Below, in pieces: positions 8,261 to 16,326 of a DNA stretch of 23,477 bases (position 1 is the stretch's first letter; each line of letters opens with the position of its first letter). The stretch spans positions 1 to 23,477 of the forward strand of contig JAJZWH010000004.1 of NCBI GenBank assembly GCA_021846765.1, in the 5' to 3' direction. The notes under the pieces were generated by a model. That model saw only the letters and a program-made list of their open reading frames with translations, ran no database searches and had not been told where the DNA came from. Source of the stretch: a bacterium (GTDB lineage: Bacteria; Patescibacteriota; Saccharimonadia; Saccharimonadales; UBA4665). A program made the translations under genes and the position numbers.

Positions 8261-9436
8261 ATGACTAATTATAGATATAGAAGTAACGTCAAATATAAGC
8301 GAAGCAATAACCGTAAAACTATCAAAAAAGCTTACATTAACCCAGATCGTTTTATACAAAAAGCTATTCCAATAGAAGAGCAACCATATTCCTCTGAATT
8401 TACTTTTGCTCAGCTTAAGCTACAACCTTTAATTGAAAATAATCTTATTAATATGGGTTACTCTAAACTCTCACCAATACAAGACCAGACTATACCGGCA
8501 GGTCTTAATGGTAAAGATATTGTGGGTATTGCCAATACCGGCACTGGCAAAACTGCAGCTTTTGCAATTCCCATGCTTAATCGTTTATTAACTGATAGAA
8601 ATAGCAAAGCTTTAGTCATAGCACCTACCAGGGAGCTTGCTCAACAAATCGAAGAACAATGTCGGCTAATTGCTAGGGGCAGCAAGTTAGATGGAGCTCT
8701 ATTAATTGGAGGTATGCCGATAATGCCTCAACTAAGAGAATTGAAATTTAATCCCCAAATCGTTATTGGTACTCCAGGCAGAATTAAAGATCACATGGAA
8801 AGACGATCATTGAATCTTGGAAATTGTAACCTAATAGTTCTAGATGAAGTCGATAGAATGTTAGATATGGGTTTTATATCTGATATCACTGAGATACTAA
8901 ACCAAGCTAACCCAATCAGACAAAGTTTTTATTTTTCGGCTACCTTAGACAATCGAGTAAAAGGTATAATCCAAGGATTTTCCAATGATCCAGTCTATGT
9001 ATCAGTTAAGGATACAGAGACTAGTAAAAATGTCCAACAAGATATAGTTAAGTATAAAACTAGCAGCGATAAAATAGACAAACTACACAATTTACTGAAT
9101 TCGGAAACTGTTAATAAAACTTTAATATTCGACGAGACCCAACGTAGTGTAGAAAAACTATCTAAAGAATTAGAATACAGAGGTTTTTCAAGTGATTCAA
9201 TTCATGGCGGTAAATCACAAGCTCAAAGACAAAGAGTTCTAAAGAAATTTAAAAATAACGAGATTAAAATTTTAGTTGCTACAGACGTTGCAGCTAGAGG
9301 TCTTGACGTAGTTGATATCACCCATGTCATCAACTATTCGACGCCAAACTCTTACGAAGATTATGTGCATCGTATCGGGAGAACTGGTAGAGCCGGTAAA
9401 ACTGGCAATGCTTTAACGTTTATAGACTCTAAATAA
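8261..9436 (+). CDS. DEAD-box-family ATP-dependent RNA helicase (DEVD variant)
   Basis: This enzyme unwinds RNA duplexes with ATP; bacterial relatives act in ribosome assembly and mRNA turnover, often in the cold. The two RecA-like domains are complete. They carry the F and Q-motif region (FTFAQL...SPIQDQ, about 47-76), motif I ANTGTGKT (91-98), Ia PTRELAQQ (122-129), TPGR (171-174), motif II at 195-198, motif III SAT (226-228), TDVAARGLD and motif VI HRIGRTGRAGK near 370. Motif II reads DEVD in place of DEAD, a change at the third position only. A basic N-terminal extension of about 45 residues (YRYRSNVKYKRSNNRKTIKK) may bind RNA. There is no long C-terminal extension, so at 391 residues it is a short core-type helicase. 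Confidence 0.95.
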   Translation: MTNYRYRSNVKYKRSNNRKTIKKAYINPDRFIQKAIPIEEQPYSSEFTFAQLKLQPLIENNLINMGYSKLSPIQDQTIPAGLNGKDIVGIANTGTGKTAAFAIPMLNRLLTDRNSKALVIAPTRELAQQIEEQCRLIARGSKLDGALLIGGMPIMPQLRELKFNPQIVIGTPGRIKDHMERRSLNLGNCNLIVLDEVDRMLDMGFISDITEILNQANPIRQSFYFSATLDNRVKGIIQGFSNDPVYVSVKDTETSKNVQQDIVKYKTSSDKIDKLHNLLNSETVNKTLIFDETQRSVEKLSKELEYRGFSSDSIHGGKSQAQRQRVLKKFKNNEIKILVATDVAARGLDVVDITHVINYSTPNSYEDYVHRIGRTGRAGKTGNALTFIDSK

Positions 9437-9482
9437 TCAAATCAAGTATAATATTCATTAACTTAAATGCTATAAATATTAC

Positions 9483-10169
9483 ATGCATAATACAACAGTG
9501 ACCGCTGTATTTTTATCATTAGCAATATTAGGATTAATCGCAGTTGATCCTATTGGTATAGCTGTTACTTTAATTATTTTAGTCCAAAAAAAACCGATAG
9601 CTAGAAGTTTGTCTTTTATAGCTGGCAGTTTTAGTATATTAATAATACTTGGATATTTAATATCTCGTTATTTAGGAAAATATGTATATAAAGTAGCGTC
9701 CAATTATCATTGGATTATAACTCTTATAGAACTAGCCTCTGGCTTAATCCTATTATTAATTAGTCTTTACTTATATATAAAATCTAGTAAAAGTAATTAT
9801 AAAAAGCTATATTCTCCTTCTTTAAAATTGATCAATAGACTGAATTTAGGTTATATACATTTATTTTTTATAGGGGTTGCGGTTGTGAGTATTCAATCAT
9901 TGGCAGATGTTGTTTTTATATTAGCTATGACTAGACTAGGTTCACTCAAACTAAGTAACATTAATCTTAGTCTTGGATTATTAATCTATGCTATTTCCTC
10001 ACTTTTAATTCAGTGTTTAATAATTTTTGTTTTTTCTATAACCCCGAGTAAAAATAAAAAGAAAGTTATCAACAAAGCTAGTGTTCTATTAGAGAAATAT
10101 ACCAACAAACTAATTATTATGATTAGCTTCATTTTAGGGATAATTTTACTATTTACTGCATTGGCTTAA
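9483..10169 (+). CDS. Six-helix membrane protein, LysE/GAP (sulfolipid-addressing-like) type
   Basis: A 228-residue, very hydrophobic protein with about six membrane helices. Three are in the first 95 residues, there is a short basic cytoplasmic loop (SSKSNYKKLYSPSLKLINRLN), and three follow it. Helix 1 carries AVDPIGIAVTLIIL, like the DP-containing first helix of LysE-superfamily exporters and of the GAP/Sap proteins of actinobacteria, which are linked to export of small molecules or glycolipids. The middle helix has SIQSLADVVFILAMTRLGS. The family placement is by layout and this motif only. It lies 46 bp after the helicase gene on the same strand and may be read through from it. Confidence 0.6.
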   Translation: MHNTTVTAVFLSLAILGLIAVDPIGIAVTLIILVQKKPIARSLSFIAGSFSILIILGYLISRYLGKYVYKVASNYHWIITLIELASGLILLLISLYLYIKSSKSNYKKLYSPSLKLINRLNLGYIHLFFIGVAVVSIQSLADVVFILAMTRLGSLKLSNINLSLGLLIYAISSLLIQCLIIFVFSITPSKNKKKVINKASVLLEKYTNKLIIMISFILGIILLFTALA

Positions 10170-10204
10170 ATTACTTATGCCATACAGATTGATTTTTAGT
10201 AATT
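10169..10204. terminator. Weak hairpin between convergent genes
   Basis: AATTACT (10169-10175) and AGTAATT (10198-10204) form a 7-bp AT-rich stem with a 22-base loop, just after the stop of the membrane protein gene. T-rich sequence follows on the plus strand (TTTATTTATTTTG). It may end plus-strand transcription before the convergent GH13 gene. The loop is long and the stem weak. Confidence 0.25.
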
Positions 10205-10274
10205 TTATTTATTTTGTCCTAGTCTTAGATCTGTTCGATTAACTTTAAATTAACCTTCTTAAAAATATTATTAT

Positions 10275-11702
10275 TTAAATTTCAATTATAATTGTCTGAT
10301 AGGCAAGCATCTGAAGCGATATATTATTATCTGTTAACTGAATGTTAGCTTGACTATCCATAGTATTAAAAATTATCTGACTCTTACTGGATAAATTATT
10401 AAGCACATAATTAAAGCTCTGTTCCTGCTGACTCCAATTGCTAACTATTAAATACATTCGGTCTATATTTTTCCAAAATAAAATAATTATATCTTGAGCT
10501 TCATCACTATCTAATACTCGCCATTGTGATGGAGCGTTTTTTATATCTTTAAAAAGATGAAGAAGTTTAACATAGAATAAGTAAATAGCATCATTAATAT
10601 TTTCCTCTGGACTTTGTCGTAATTGCACTAGTGTAGGGATTTTTCTTCCTTCAAGCTGTCCTTCATAAAATAACTTACCCCCAGGAACAGACATTAATAA
10701 AATAATTGATGATTTAAGCTTATTAATATCTTTAATAATATCCGCTGATCTTGGTTCGTCATGATTTTCAATAAATCTTAGATAGTGATCTTGAGTGGAC
10801 AATATCTGATTAAGGCGTTTTTTCAATAAATAAACCTGATCATTTACTAAATAATCATAAAATTCTTTGTCGTAACAGTAATCAAAGCCGAGATTAATTA
10901 ATTGTTCTTGAGTTTCCCAGTAACACTCAGCAATAAAAACAAAGTTAGGAAAAACCTTTTTTACTTGACTAATAATCAGCTGCCAATATTCTACTTTTGG
11001 TATATCTTTACTAGCAAAATTCCAATTTTGTTTAAACACGTAATCCAACATCAGCATTGCCATATCGCAGCGTACACCATCGCATTGCTTGGCTAATCTA
11101 TTTAGTATAGCTATATGCGATTTTCTCAATTCTTCAGAGAAAATATTTAATTGCAGGACATCATTCCAGGGATCATATTCAGGATCACGACCTAAAGCAT
11201 ATATATTGTTGTTTATTTTTACATATTTAGTTTGGTTTGGCTTTTTGTATTCTAATTCCGACCCTTGAATGAAATACTCAGGATGATCTATGGCCCATGA
11301 GTGATCTAGAGCCACATGATTAGGCACAAAATCCAGTATTAACTTTAAATCTAAACTGTTTAGTTTTTTCTTCAGCCTAATTAAACTATCTTTATCATCT
11401 CCAAGCTCAAGATTTAAACTATAATCTTTAATACTATAAGCTGAGCCCGCTATTTGATCTTCTATATTATTTGAATTTAATTGAGTTTTCTTAGCTAAAT
11501 CTATAAACTCTTTATCTTTTAAATTTATGGTAATTGCTCGCGGACTTCGCTTCCACACACCCATCAACCAAACTGCCTGAAAATTTAAATCAATAATTTT
11601 CTGCCACTCACTGTCTGGGATATTATCTAGATTAATTTTCCGTTTATATTTGATTGTTAAATCATGAATCCAAGACAATGTATTAATTTCATAGATTAGC
11701 AT
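10275..11702 (-). CDS. GH13 alpha-amylase-family glycoside hydrolase or transglycosylase
   Basis: A single-domain (beta/alpha)8 enzyme acting on alpha-glucosidic bonds. With the start at 11702 it has 475 residues. All four GH13 regions are present: DFVPNH (124-129), GVRCDMAML with nucleophile Asp213, FIAECYWE with acid/base Glu259, and FIENHDEPR with Asp315. No signal peptide is seen, so it should be cytoplasmic. An in-frame ATG at 11738 would overlap the peptidase gene by 35 bp and add MALVLVYSEKIK. I prefer ATG 11702, because the upstream stop is only one base away and MLIYEINTLSW is the usual first strand of such enzymes. This arrangement implies translational coupling with the peptidase gene. 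Substrate could be maltooligosaccharides or a related glucan; specificity cannot be read. The second GH13 gene is at 18595. Confidence 0.9.
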   Translation of the reverse strand: MLIYEINTLSWIHDLTIKYKRKINLDNIPDSEWQKIIDLNFQAVWLMGVWKRSPRAITINLKDKEFIDLAKKTQLNSNNIEDQIAGSAYSIKDYSLNLELGDDKDSLIRLKKKLNSLDLKLILDFVPNHVALDHSWAIDHPEYFIQGSELEYKKPNQTKYVKINNNIYALGRDPEYDPWNDVLQLNIFSEELRKSHIAILNRLAKQCDGVRCDMAMLMLDYVFKQNWNFASKDIPKVEYWQLIISQVKKVFPNFVFIAECYWETQEQLINLGFDYCYDKEFYDYLVNDQVYLLKKRLNQILSTQDHYLRFIENHDEPRSADIIKDINKLKSSIILLMSVPGGKLFYEGQLEGRKIPTLVQLRQSPEENINDAIYLFYVKLLHLFKDIKNAPSQWRVLDSDEAQDIIILFWKNIDRMYLIVSNWSQQEQSFNYVLNNLSSKSQIIFNTMDSQANIQLTDNNISLQMLAYQTIIIEI

Positions 11703-11703
11703 T

Positions 11704-12840
11704 TTAATTTTCTCGCTGTACACTAAAACTAGAGCCATTTGACGATATTGAAGAAGGAACTGCTATATCTTGCCCAGAACTATTAACCATAGTAATACTG
11801 TCTGCGTTAATTGCACTTAAATCAACATTGCTGCCATTATCTGTTGTATAAGCGTTACTAAAAGATACTGTTCCAAAATTATCAAATGGCATTAACTGTC
11901 CGTTAGAATTACTAGGATCTTCTTCAATCCATTCAGCTGAAGATAAAGATGAATCATAAGACAAATTTTTAGTATAGGTTTGATTAGTCGTGTTGTCGGT
12001 AATAGTTATTGCCCACAAATTAGTTCCAGTTTGATCAATAGCTGCACTAATACTATCTCCGGGCGAAATATTAAAAGCAGTAATTTGTACTGAAGCATTA
12101 GGTAACAATTCATAAAAAGCAGCTGAATATACACTACCGGTGGCTGTTACGTTATCCACTGTTCCTATTTGGATCAAATCATTACTTTTAACTCCACCAA
12201 TTCCAATCCATGAAGCGTCAGCCGTAGTACTAGTCCCATTGCCTGTTGGGTTAGGAACTATCCATTGACCGCTAACGTTAGTATAGTCACTATTATTGTC
12301 AGACATATAACCCGACCAGTTAGTTGATGTATAACTTACCGAGGGGGGTGGAGATGAAGATGAACTGGTTGTCGATGAACTACTCGTAGAAGTACTGGAT
12401 GTAGAACTTGGTGATGTGCTCGATGTAGAGCTTGGTGATGTGCTGGATGTAGTTGAACTTGTACTTGTTGGAGTAATAGAACTAATTCCACTTGGTGCAG
12501 GCTGAGAAACTATTTTAGGAGTTATGGCAGGAGGTGGACTAGATATGGGCGTTGGCACTGGTACATTTTGCTGCTTAGGTGTAGGCGTGGTCTGTTGTAT
12601 GACGCTAGGTTGATGATTGTCTACTGTTTTTGGAGTAACTGTTTTTAAGTTTTTGACAGGATTAGGATGATGAGATAACTTAGGAGCGTTATCTAATGCA
12701 GTGTGTAATTCAATTATTGGCGGTAATAGTAAATAAGTGATATATGAAACAAATAACACGCTAAAACTGACTAGTAGCACTTTTTGTAGCTTGTTACATA
12801 AATTAACTATCTTCTTACTAGTTTTATATAATATACGCAC
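11704..12840 (-). CDS. Membrane-anchored G1-family (eqolisin) peptidase
   Basis: Eqolisins are acid-acting endopeptidases with a Gln/Glu catalytic pair. The order is: short basic N-terminus, one membrane helix (about 20-40, VLLVSFSVLFVSYITYLLL), then a Pro- and then Ser/Thr-rich stalk (about 55-168). The beta-sandwich G1 domain starts at NWSGY (174-178). Matches to the scytalidoglutamic peptidase pattern are SWIGIGG (Trp211), LIQIGT (catalytic Gln224), FYELLPN and AEWIEEDP (catalytic Glu303). Both catalytic residues are therefore kept. Topology suggests a signal anchor with the enzyme outside the cell. The start codon is GTG, with no ribosome site. It heads a two-gene unit with the GH13 gene. 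The stalk contains DNA repeats. Confidence 0.88.
   Translation of the reverse strand: MRILYKTSKKIVNLCNKLQKVLLVSFSVLFVSYITYLLLPPIIELHTALDNAPKLSHHPNPVKNLKTVTPKTVDNHQPSVIQQTTPTPKQQNVPVPTPISSPPPAITPKIVSQPAPSGISSITPTSTSSTTSSTSPSSTSSTSPSSTSSTSTSSSSTTSSSSSPPPSVSYTSTNWSGYMSDNNSDYTNVSGQWIVPNPTGNGTSTTADASWIGIGGVKSNDLIQIGTVDNVTATGSVYSAAFYELLPNASVQITAFNISPGDSISAAIDQTGTNLWAITITDNTTNQTYTKNLSYDSSLSSAEWIEEDPSNSNGQLMPFDNFGTVSFSNAYTTDNGSNVDLSAINADSITMVNSSGQDIAVPSSISSNGSSFSVQREN
12398..12452. repeat. 24-bp tandem repeat in the stalk-coding region
   Basis: Two nearly identical 24-bp units (12398-12421 and 12422-12445) are followed by 7 bases of a third. On the coding minus strand each unit gives eight residues of the SPSSTSST type. 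The repeats keep frame, so copy changes would lengthen or shorten the Ser/Thr stalk of the G1 peptidase without breaking it. Confidence 0.75.
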
Positions 12841-12971
12841 AATTATGAAACGATTTTTTATTTTATTCTACCAGGTATACATTAGCATTTAACTAATAAT
12901 TTTACTAGTCAATAACGATTTACTATTTATAAATATTTGTGATTATTTGTGTCCTATGTTTTTATATATCA

Positions 12972-13730
12972 ATGAACTTTTATGAGGCCTATTCAAGTGA
13001 TGAATTCAACCAAGCCAACAGACCAAGATACGAATCTATAATAAATAGCGTAGATACTTTTCTTCAAAGCGAACAAAGTAATATAGAGGTTATCAAATTT
13101 AGTGGCATAGATGATACCATGCCATATCCTATCTTGGTATACAGCCATAACGCTGATGGCTTTCAAAAAATTAAAGGCCGCTTATTAGTTAATAATTTGT
13201 ACAGTATTGCTCAAGAATCAATCGACTACCAAGCTTATTTTGATCACGCCGATTATAAGTACTCATCTTTTTCTATAGATAAATCTACTTCAATAGAACT
13301 TACTAGATATGAGCTTCATGGTTTAGGTCTAAAAACAGTTGCTCACGATATTACTATCGCCGATAATTTAATCACTAAGCGACTAAACTTAACTACAATA
13401 GGCGAAATAATAGAAAGCTACCAAGAGATTCGAGCAACCAAAAATGAACTTATTAGAGGACTAATTCAAAACTTACAAACCGAAGACATATTTAGAGTTG
13501 CTAAAATGATTAACGGACTTCTTTCTGATAAAGAAATATCCTCATTATCTATTAAACTATTATTCAAATATCGTTATCACCCAAATAGAGAGGAAATATA
13601 TAAAATAATATCAGAATCTAAAAAACAAGCTAATGCATCAAAGGATCTTACAGAATTAGCTTACGACTTCACTAGGCCCTCAGCAAATGATTTAGATGAT
13701 TTAATTAAAATGCTTAGTCAAATCATTTAG
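12972..13730 (+). CDS. Unknown soluble protein, about 252 residues
   Basis: I do not recognise this protein. From ATG 12972 it begins MNFYEAYSSDEFNQANRPRYESIINSV and continues with mixed alpha/beta sequence. The first half contains YPILVYSHNADGFQKIKGRL, and the second half, from about residue 150, is mostly helical and charged (GLIQNLQTEDIFRVAKMINGLLSDKEISSL). There is no metal-binding cluster, P-loop or membrane helix. A GTG at 12939 is in frame and would add 11 hydrophobic residues, but it lacks a ribosome site and I prefer the ATG. It diverges from the G1 peptidase gene and converges on whiB. Confidence 0.65.
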   Translation: MNFYEAYSSDEFNQANRPRYESIINSVDTFLQSEQSNIEVIKFSGIDDTMPYPILVYSHNADGFQKIKGRLLVNNLYSIAQESIDYQAYFDHADYKYSSFSIDKSTSIELTRYELHGLGLKTVAHDITIADNLITKRLNLTTIGEIIESYQEIRATKNELIRGLIQNLQTEDIFRVAKMINGLLSDKEISSLSIKLLFKYRYHPNREEIYKIISESKKQANASKDLTELAYDFTRPSANDLDDLIKMLSQII

Positions 13731-13737
13731 AGTTATT

Positions 13738-13769
13738 AAAAGTTAAGTTAATCTCTGAATTAAACTTTT
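13738..13769. terminator. Bidirectional hairpin terminator between convergent genes
   Basis: AAAAGTT (13738-13744) pairs with AACTTTT (13763-13769). A further four pairs lie inside after one mismatch. It sits between the stop of the gene ending at 13730 and the stop of whiB (13779). The A-run on the left and T-run on the right give each strand some U-rich character at the stem base. It is AT-rich and not strong. Confidence 0.4.
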
Positions 13770-13778
13770 CATTAATAA

Positions 13779-14144
13779 TTATTTAATAATTCGTAGGGTG
13801 GGCAATTTCCTAGTTAGCTTATTTCTTTCCGAAGGCGTAAGACCACCCCAAATACCGTAATTTTCTTTATTTATAATTGAGTTAGCCAGACATTCTGCCC
13901 TAACTGGACAAACCTCACAACATTCCTTCGCCGTTTGAATACCTAAATCATCTACTGGATACATCACGCTTGGTTCTAATGTAGAACAACTAGCAAAGTC
14001 CATCCATTCATTACTTGGTCTACTAGCATTATCGCTAGTTAATTCTAGTAATCTACGAAGTACATTTTCTGGAATTGGTATATTTATTTTAGGATTATCT
14101 GCTGACCGAAGCCGACTATTTTGTTGCTCTATTTGCATATCCAT
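13779..14144 (-). CDS. WhiB-family iron-sulfur transcriptional regulator
   Basis: WhiB-like proteins bind a [4Fe-4S] cluster and act with sigma factors to control redox, division or stress genes; they are hallmarks of actinobacteria and their phages. The four cluster cysteines are Cys53, then Cys76, Cys79 and Cys85 in AKECCEVCPVRAECL (an extra Cys75 is present). The family turn GIWGG (97-101) is followed by the helix LTPSERNKLTRKLP, a basic segment that fits DNA contact. Length is 121 residues, with a hydrophilic N-terminal extension of about 45. The ATG at 14144 has no clear ribosome site; a second ATG lies two codons later. The next gene upstream on the same strand is a broken ORF, so no operon partner is evident. 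Confidence 0.95.
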   Translation of the reverse strand: MDMQIEQQNSRLRSADNPKINIPIPENVLRRLLELTSDNASRPSNEWMDFASCSTLEPSVMYPVDDLGIQTAKECCEVCPVRAECLANSIINKENYGIWGGLTPSERNKLTRKLPTLRIIK

Positions 14145-14198
14145 ACTTGATTAATAATATATAAATTATTTATTTAATACACCACTAAATTCTATATA

Positions 14199-14451
14199 TC
14201 ACTCATTATAGATACAAATAATGTCTGAAAACCTCTTCGGATCTTGGCACAAGATAATATTAGCTCGCTTATCGTTACTTTTTTGATCATTATTAGCAAT
14301 TTTATTTGCTCTTTTGTTGATTGTCTCTGTCGCATTAAACGATCCACACACCACTAATAAACTACTAAAACTTAAGATTGTCGCAATAAACTTTAACCTA
14401 TTCTTATTAGAACTAACTTTGCTTAAATTCTCCTATTTTCTCTGCTCTCAT
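14199..14451 (-). pseudogene. Frameshifted small lipoprotein-like ORF
   Basis: This fills most of the 385-bp gap between whiB and the cytochrome b gene. An ATG at 14451-14449 follows AGAGG at a 9-base distance but meets a stop after 12 codons (14415-14413). In the +1 frame a 77-codon ORF is open from 14432 to the TGA at 14201-14199. It reads like a lipoprotein: basic SSNKNRLKF, a hydrophobic core IATILSFSSLLVV, then CGS, then a hydrophilic tail with two more Cys (ILCQDPKRFSDIICIYNE). No ATG, GTG or TTG precedes the hydrophobic core in that frame. Skipping one base near codon 9 would join the start to the body. It is therefore a one-base broken gene, a sequencing error, or a frameshifted gene. 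Function unknown. Confidence 0.5.
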
Positions 14452-14529
14452 AAAAATCGACCTCTTTAAATTTTAAATAGCAATTAACTTGGATATTAAT
14501 AAAACAATAATCAAAATAGATTAACTTAA

Positions 14530-16305
14530 TTAGTCGTGCCTATGATACTTATTCCATTGTCTCCAAATCAATTTATGGATAGGAATAAGTCTAGGAATAT
14601 CTCTAATGCCTGGTATGAATGGAACTAATAACAATAATAAAGTTGCTAATCCAGTCAGATATATAGCAATTAAATCAACATTAATCGATGTACTAAAACT
14701 AGGTATTTGATACCATAAACTATACAGCCATAGCCAAGGTTGTCCAGGGTATGAACCGGTTTCATTCATTACCCCCCATTGCGTTCCATATAGATGTCGT
14801 TGCTTAGCAAGTGATGAAAAATAATTACCGTCTTCTATAAATAACAATGGCTTAGTGTAGTTAGTCCCATAAAAAGGTTGTTGAGCTAACAAATCAGCAT
14901 CAATTGCTCCGCTTTGAGCCATAGCTAATTCGTTAGTAATAAGATATGGAACAGGACCATCATCAGCCTTAGGTACTATAGGCTTATTATTAATAAATTT
15001 AACCTTATTTAAGGCATCAAGATATGCATTATCCCAAGCCATTTGTTTTTTATGATCAGCAGTTTCATATATTTTAATTGCATTCTTTAAGCGAGGGTTA
15101 CTAAAAGCGATCTTCGACAGAGGAGATAATACAAATGTTTGGGCAGTATTTATTTTTTGATGTACTCCTGCTAGTAATTGCCAAGATACTCCTATCCGTT
15201 GAACTTGTGAATGACCATTATTATAAGGTGGTCCATAAGTTGCAGTTTTGCTAGTACCAGCTAATTCGCTGGCTGCGGTTGCCATAAAATCTGCTGGTGC
15301 TATTTTAGACCAGCTAGCTACAGTTACTGGAGGTTCATCTGGGGACGATAAAACACCGGCTAAGGCAAAAACTAAAAAAAGTACTATAAAAGTAGCAATT
15401 ACTCCTTCTTTTAAGATATCATATCGTCGATTTGGACCTTTCCACTCTGTCGCTTCTTGAACTTTAATAGCTTTTCTATTTTTCCCTGATTTTGTGCTTT
15501 CAATTGGATGAGATACTCCTCTAATGCGCACCAGTAACACATGAACTCCTACGACAATAATTAAGGCCAGGGGAATTAAAACGATATGCCACATAATCAT
15601 TTGACCAAAATTCATTAAATTAAAAAATGAACCTAATCCGGTAGCATTAATTGCATCTTTACCATTAGTAGCAATCCATTGAGAATCAAAATTTTGCTGA
15701 GAGAGATAACCAGTAAAAGCCTCAACTATTGATACTACAAAAGCAATAACTCCAGTCATCCAGGTTAATGCTCGATTGCCTCTCCAAGCAGCCATCCAGA
15801 ACTTACCCCATAAATGAATAACCATAAAAGCCATGAACAACTCTACGCTCCATAAGTGCATAGAATTAACAAAATGCCCTAAATTACTTTTGTGCCACCA
15901 ACTCACACCGCCAATAGCTAAGACCATACCAGAAACTATCACAACTCCTAGCGCAGCCAGAGTGGCAACTCCAAATACATAAATCCATGAACCGACATAT
16001 ACTGGTTGACTGTCTGGTAATATCTTGTCTCCTGGTAATAAACGTCTGAATAATCTACGGAGACGATATGTCCACATTTTCTTTTGTTCATCACTAATCA
16101 TTCCTTCGTTTGTGACTAATTTTGGTCTTTGTTCTTCCACGATAATTTTAGCTTTAGGAAAAGGAATCATCACAGCTAAGCCAAAAATAATAATCATCGT
16201 TAGAATAATGATTAAATTAGCTATTGATATTGCAAAAAACGACCAATGCAAATATGGCTGTGGGTGATTTAAATTAATTAAACTAGATAAAGTTTTTATA
16301 AACAT
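14530..16305 (-). CDS. Cytochrome b (bc1/b6f type) with long C-terminal extension
   Basis: This is a di-heme quinol-oxidising membrane subunit. The heme ligands are His150 and His164 in one helix (HLWSVELFMAFMVIH) and His240 and His255 in another. The spacing, 13 residues between the first pair and 14 between the second, is that of cytochrome b6-type proteins. About seven membrane helices are visible: one N-terminal (about 20-48), four in the core (105-260), one at about 300-320 and one near 550-570. A soluble stretch of about 220 residues separates the last two, and the protein ends FIPGIRDIPRLIPIHKLIWRQW. At 591 residues it is much longer than cytochrome b6. No Rieske, cytochrome c or oxidase genes are in the window, so its electron acceptor is unknown. 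It diverges from the PafA/Dop gene. Confidence 0.88.
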   Translation of the reverse strand: MFIKTLSSLINLNHPQPYLHWSFFAISIANLIIILTMIIIFGLAVMIPFPKAKIIVEEQRPKLVTNEGMISDEQKKMWTYRLRRLFRRLLPGDKILPDSQPVYVGSWIYVFGVATLAALGVVIVSGMVLAIGGVSWWHKSNLGHFVNSMHLWSVELFMAFMVIHLWGKFWMAAWRGNRALTWMTGVIAFVVSIVEAFTGYLSQQNFDSQWIATNGKDAINATGLGSFFNLMNFGQMIMWHIVLIPLALIIVVGVHVLLVRIRGVSHPIESTKSGKNRKAIKVQEATEWKGPNRRYDILKEGVIATFIVLFLVFALAGVLSSPDEPPVTVASWSKIAPADFMATAASELAGTSKTATYGPPYNNGHSQVQRIGVSWQLLAGVHQKINTAQTFVLSPLSKIAFSNPRLKNAIKIYETADHKKQMAWDNAYLDALNKVKFINNKPIVPKADDGPVPYLITNELAMAQSGAIDADLLAQQPFYGTNYTKPLLFIEDGNYFSSLAKQRHLYGTQWGVMNETGSYPGQPWLWLYSLWYQIPSFSTSINVDLIAIYLTGLATLLLLLVPFIPGIRDIPRLIPIHKLIWRQWNKYHRHD

Positions 16306-16326
16306 AAGTACTATACGACTAAAATG

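Noticed and set aside
10902..11096. 64-codon plus-strand frame
   Set aside because: Antisense to the GH13 gene across its conserved catalytic region; no independent coding signal.
11700..11738. Longer GH13 start at 11738
   Set aside because: It would overlap the peptidase gene by 35 bp and add residues unlike the family; ATG 11702 fits the coupled junction and the first strand of the barrel.
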